A DNA stretch of 37,424 nucleotides, taken from Didymodactylos carnosus (taxonomy: Eukaryota > Rotifera > Eurotatoria > Philodinida > Philodinidae). The stretch is from contig CAJNOQ010001013.1 of NCBI GenBank assembly GCA_905250885.1, positions 1 through 37,424 of the forward strand, given 5' to 3'. The position numbers were made by a program, and so were the translations under genes. The notes beneath the pieces are model-generated. The model had not been told where the DNA came from. It ran no database searches and saw nothing but the letters and a program-made list of their open reading frames with translations. Below, one piece after another: positions 33,640 through 37,424 of this stretch (positions within the stretch are counted from its first letter, which is position 1; each line of letters starts with the position of its first letter).

Positions 33640-34541
33640 TGATTGAGGATAAGCTGACATCCCATACTATTCACAAGTCCTCAATTGAACAGTCCAAAGA
33701 ACAGGGAAAAATCGAAGCCTTGAAATCGCTATCGCGGTTTCTAACGCCCGGTCGTGATGTATAGAAGGTTTCTCGACCTATACTCGATTTTGCATCGTTG
33801 CCATTTTCTTCTTCTTTGTTAGAGACGTCGGGAACTCCGTCACCACCTAAATCAGCGGCTTTTGAACAAAAGTTGAGACTAGTTTAACACTTATTGACAA
33901 TCTATCCACAGAAAAATCACCTAACTCTAATTCTTCTCAATTGGAGTCTTGTTCTTCTTCGTCATCTGTATCTAATGAGACGATTATTTCGCTATCAACT
34001 CCAAAAATGACAATATCTGATCAAAATTATAATTTATCAGATAATTTCAAACCCAAAAACACCAAAAATTATAAGAAAGAAAAGAGAAAACTAGAGAAGA
34101 AGGATAAAACTACAATTGGAAAGGATTCTCTCTTTAAAACAGATTCTAAAGGCTTTGCTGCTACGATTTTGAAACTAGAAAGCAAAATAAAAGAGAATGC
34201 CACTTCTTCTAATGCTTCAACTTCTTTTTATACCATCAAAAGAGGTTGTGCAACCGCCAAAGGAAAATTACATGGCACCATAGGCATTTTTACTTTAGAT
34301 ACAGGTGCTGGTGTTAGTATTGTTAGTTTAGACTACTGACGGCTTTTAAAAGGAACTGAAGTTGTTTTTCCTTATTCTGGAGCCGATATTGTAGGTCCAG
34401 AAGGCAGTTCTATTGAACCAGTCGGCTGGGTCGAGGCTGATATTACGTTGGCAAGACAAACTTTTAGACATCTGGTTGTTCTAGCTCGCAAATTCAATCA
34501 GAGATTCTTGTTAGGAACCGAGTTCATGTTCGAAATAGGTT
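33640..34541 (+). mobile_element. LTR-retrotransposon fragment, gag-like to protease
   Basis: Plus-strand remnant. The upstream part has broken frames that could be gag (stops near 33760 and 33885). An open frame from 33941 to 34339 is Ser/Lys-rich and ends with the aspartic-protease active site LDTGAGVSIVS; a TGA follows, and the same frame then continues with LLKGTEVVFPYSGADIVG and LARQTFRHLVVLARKF. The last 210 bases (about 34330-34541) are an inverted near-copy of 33203-33000 and carry the same TGA. Homology ends abruptly at about 34541, within the neighbouring membrane-protein gene. Non-functional. Confidence 0.75.
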
Positions 34542-35319
34542 GATGATCACGCTGGTTTTTAGCCCATCTTTTCAGCATTTCAAGCGCCGTACGATTACGC
34601 CATATATCTTGCTTTATATTCAGAGTATTAATCGATTGTTCTATCACGTTTGCCAACTCTGAATCAGATGGATCTTTAGATGAACCATCAAAACAATGTG
34701 GAAACCACTTAACCAAAATCAATCGAACAGAATCTGAACACTTTCGATAAACTATACGTAGGCGTGCTATTGATATGCATCCTGCAATACAGCCAAGGGC
34801 AATTGCTATGGCTATCAGTGCCCCAACACTAACTGCAAGTACAGCCTCCGTTGCCAATTGCAAACAACAACCAGGGTGAGCATGTGCAATTAACACTACA
34901 ACGGCTGCTCCACACAATATCGAACTTACAACAGCACCGGCAAGGAGACCCGCGTATTTTCGTCCAAGATTCTTATCTTGTCGTGATAATACTCGTAATA
35001 CTTCCATCAATGGACCGACAAGAGTTTTACATTGGTGTGTCACATTCTTTAATACCAGCGACCATGCTTCGTGGATTTGTATAAGTTTTTGTTGATCCGA
35101 AGTTTCCAATGCTTGATCAATCAAAATCAATGATTCGTTGAGGAATTCAATCTTTAATCGTGTATGTTCAGTTTCAACCCGGTGACAAATTGCCATACAA
35201 TTCTTGCGATCTTCCTCAGTTAGCGCCTTTGTTTCTTCGACATCTTTTCGAATTTCGGCCAATAAATCCATGGCCTGTTTTGTGACAAGCTCAACTAGTT
35301 CTTCATTCGCTGTTGCCAT
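34498..35319 (-). CDS. Unknown two-TM helical protein, intronless
   Basis: A single open frame of 273 residues with a good start context (AAAAATGG). I do not recognise the family. Residues 1-120 are charged and helical (for example ELVTKQAMDLLAEIRKDVEE). Two hydrophobic segments follow: about 122-147 (YAGLLAGAVVSSILCGAAVV) and about 158-187 (VLAVSVGALIAIAIALG), separated by a short PGCCLQLATE loop. The rest is a basic, helical C-terminus. A helical domain followed by a membrane hairpin is seen in several pore-forming or membrane-remodelling protein families, but that is inference only. The last 13 codons (34539-34501) and the stop are antisense to the adjoining retrotransposon fragment, so the C-terminus looks captured. 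Its base composition is visibly less AT-rich than neighbouring genes, and it lacks introns, unlike all other genes here. Confidence 0.65.
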   Translation of the reverse strand: MATANEELVELVTKQAMDLLAEIRKDVEETKALTEEDRKNCMAICHRVETEHTRLKIEFLNESLILIDQALETSDQQKLIQIHEAWSLVLKNVTHQCKTLVGPLMEVLRVLSRQDKNLGRKYAGLLAGAVVSSILCGAAVVVLIAHAHPGCCLQLATEAVLAVSVGALIAIAIALGCIAGCISIARLRIVYRKCSDSVRLILVKWFPHCFDGSSKDPSDSELANVIEQSINTLNIKQDIWRNRTALEMLKRWAKNQRDHQPISNMNSVPNKNL

Positions 35320-36056
35320 TTTTCAGTCTGGAAGAGAATCTTATTACGATGTAGTAAAATTCATAGTAATTAAGTATCTTTCTGATGGAAATATCGAGTT
35401 AAGAATACTTCAGTAGCTCCGAAAGGCGATCTACTACTGCTATGACTCAAATAATTTCCAGAGTATCTGAAAGCACTTGAGCGGTACTTAAGAGAGCTTC
35501 CGTGAGACCATCAAGTATCATGCCAGAAACTGAGGCACTCGCCAAATTTTACTTTTTCAATTTGATATGCGCATCTGAATCAGCATCATCTAAAACCTCT
35601 AAATTCAAATTTTTAGCGCATTTGGTTGAGTTGGTGAAAAGTTATGCCGCGCGGACTCTTGAGTACTCCTCGACTTTTATGAAAAACTATCGGAAATTAC
35701 ACTTGAAAACTTGAGACTCTAAAACTTGGCCGCAGATCAACGAATCTTTTGACGCAATATATAAAAAGGTGGAGCGTCAAAAACTGAACAAAACCCAATA
35801 TGCATGTGTCCTATATTGTGTACTGGTACAATTTTATTGACTCAATACTCTAAATAAGGCCAAAATTTGTCGTTTTTAAGGGGAAAAATGATAACTTTTT
35901 CCGGTGTGTCAACTGCTGTGTAGTCATATTACAAGACTCCAAACTGAATTTCATATATGTGATGTAACGTTTTCTCCTCTACAAAATCGTAATAAAATTT
36001 TTGCAAAAGAAGCTGGCCTTCGATGCGAAAAGTGGCTCACACTGTCAATGGTCAGT
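35320..36056. other. Intergenic, upstream of the two-TM gene
   Basis: No gene is supported. The open stretch 35502-35714 on + lacks recognisable features. This should contain the promoter of the minus-strand membrane-protein gene. Confidence 0.45.
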
Positions 36057-36581
36057 AAAACACCCTCAGAAGAAGTGACCGGGTCACTTTTCATTCCCTT
36101 TCTTTTATGAAAATTTTCATCTTGGAGGAATCAGGACTCCAACCTGGATGGAGTGGCATGAACAGTTGCCTTAAAAAAAGAAATTTTTTTTCGACCCTCC
36201 AGACCCCTAGAGCGGGGTACAGGGATTTTGAAAAAATATTTTTTCGTACAATCGAACAATGGTCATCTAGCTCGATAGGGCTTGCAACGCTGATTATAAC
36301 CATATGGTCAAAATCGATAATGAACTGGAACCTAGTGGTAAACAGTCGCCTCTTTGGTATCACATACTTCCCATGGACTCTTACGGGGGTCACCCGAAGG
36401 ATCGACCTAATACCACCTGTACCCCGCTCTAGAGGTCTGGAGGGTCGAAAAAAAATTTCTTTTTTTAAGGGAACTGTTCATGCCACTTCATCCAGGTTGG
36501 AGTCCTGATTCCTCCAAGATGAAAATTTTCATATAAGAAAGGCACTGAAAAGTGACCGGGTCACACTCCTGAGGGTGTTTT
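36057..36581. mobile_element. 525-bp fold-back element with ~167-bp arms
   Basis: Left arm 36057-36223 and right arm 36416-36581 are near-perfect inverted copies. They run from AAAACACCCTCAG through GTGACC(G)GGTCAC, ATGAAAATTTTCATCTTGG and TCGACCCTCCAGAC to the GCGGGGTACAGG block. The 190-base centre is unique and noncoding. Open frames on both strands across the arms are mirror artefacts. No target duplication is evident. Confidence 0.85.
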
Positions 36582-36984
36582 GGGGTCTCCATGGATAAAT
36601 CATTAAAATTCATTCACATTTTCCTTCAGAAAGTGAGGAGTTGTTATTGTCTTGCAGTTATTTTGAAGTTCTGGGTAGCATTGATGAAGGTCATAATATT
36701 CATACAAATTATATTTCAGCTTTGTTTTATGAAAAGAGAAAAGGTATATTTGTTTGTCAAATATTCTCATTCAGTATTTGAATAAACAATTAGTACTGTA
36801 GTCAATATGCTATATGTAATCTAAATGTATCTATAAAAAATGTTTGATTAAGATAATTATAATATTCTACTTTAAACATAAGTTGCATTTAAAAAGTACG
36901 TTTTTTTAAAAATAAGAGGAATCTTTGTTATCTATACACATTCTGAACATCACTGTAAACAAAAATACCTTTATTGTTTCATAA
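36582..36984. other. Spacer before non-LTR fragment
   Basis: A/T-rich sequence without a supported gene. It may include degraded 5' sequence of the retrotransposon that follows. Confidence 0.4.
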
Positions 36985-37424
36985 TCCAAACTTTTTAACT
37001 CTACTTTGACAAAATTTGAATTGCTTCAGGCAATGTGTGACCAGTCAGACCCTGCTTTTGTTGCTATCACCGAGACATGGTTAGACTCGTCTATAACAGA
37101 TCAAGACATTACTATGAATGGCTATACCCTACACCGGTTAGATCGTAATCGCGAAGGCGGTGGATGTCTCTTGTATCATAAAGACCATTTAACAGTAAAA
37201 AGCCTTTCTGCTGTTGAAGACAACCGTTTTGAAATTATGTTTTTCGAAATTGTACTTCCTAAAATAGGAAATATTTTCTTTGCAGTTAATTATCGATCCC
37301 GAGTCTTTCAAACGGCGAAACTGATGAGTATATAGAATTTTTAAGTGACACTATATGTGATGTTATTCGAACGGGATCTTTTGACGGTGTAATATTAGTA
37401 GGTGATTTCAATGCACACAGTGAC
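36985..37424 (+). mobile_element. Non-LTR retrotransposon endonuclease fragment (partial)
   Basis: N-terminal part of an AP-type endonuclease domain of a LINE. Landmarks are AITETWLDSSI, the RDRN-like LDRNREGGGCLLY block, and GDFNAHSD close to the right edge. The reading frame is open from 36985 but has no clear ATG, so the copy appears 5' truncated. The first frame stops at 37335, while conserved reading resumes in another frame from about 37298, indicating a one-base frameshift near 37295-37300. The element runs out of the window. The EN style resembles CR1/jockey-type clades; assignment needs the reverse transcriptase, which is not present. Confidence 0.85.

Noticed and set aside
34498..35319. 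Toxin or apolipoprotein-L-like assignment for the two-TM protein
   Set aside because: Only the general layout of helices and a membrane hairpin is shared; no specific motif supports either family.
36091..36508. Overlapping open frames on both strands
   Set aside because: They mirror each other because they lie in the inverted arms of the fold-back element.

Overview
This is an AT-rich eukaryotic (metazoan) window. The protein genes are split by many short GT-AG introns, mostly about 40-250 nt, and every protein I can name has an animal counterpart: exportin-7, the mitochondrial ABC transporter ABCB10, mitochondrial ribosomal protein uL22m, a PNRC-type decapping cofactor and a BAR-type SH3 protein. 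The compact introns, strong A/T bias and patchwork of small fold-back elements and broken retrotransposons fit a bdelloid rotifer or another small invertebrate. That placement is inference; no single sequence here proves it.

Layout. Positions 1-600 hold an array of palindromic repeats. A U2 snRNA gene lies on + at 1322-1507. The next four protein genes are on the minus strand: a dCMP-deaminase-like enzyme (3152-2409, 4 exons), a coiled-coil/BAR-like protein with an SH3 domain (8661-5819, 15 exons), ABCB10 (13565-10730, 9 exons) and MRPL22 (14974-13879, 5 exons). On the plus strand are XPO7 (17774-24049, 7 exons) and a small two-exon PNRC-like gene (25287-25883).

From about 27.8 kb to the right edge the window is a mobile-element island. 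It contains a 461-bp hAT-like MITE with a perfect 8-bp target-site duplication; a 1166-bp terminal-inverted-repeat element with internal tandem copies and a nested insertion; three tandem 184-bp units; two LTR-retrotransposon fragments in opposite orientation sharing one in-frame stop; a 178-bp hairpin element; a 525-bp fold-back element with 167-bp arms; and the 5' part of a non-LTR retrotransposon endonuclease running off the window. One intronless gene sits inside this island: a 273-residue protein with two membrane segments (35319-34498) whose last 13 codons are antisense retrotransposon sequence.

The genes do not form an operon or pathway. Three serve general housekeeping (splicing RNA, nuclear transport, nucleotide metabolism) and two adjacent minus-strand genes encode mitochondrial proteins. 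Two conserved genes, ABCB10 and XPO7, each have one exon junction that does not resolve with canonical splice sites. This could mean sequence errors, unusual splicing or decaying gene copies. I found no clear new multi-gene system. The most unusual items are the chimeric membrane protein, the layered TIR element and the divergent U2 5' domain.
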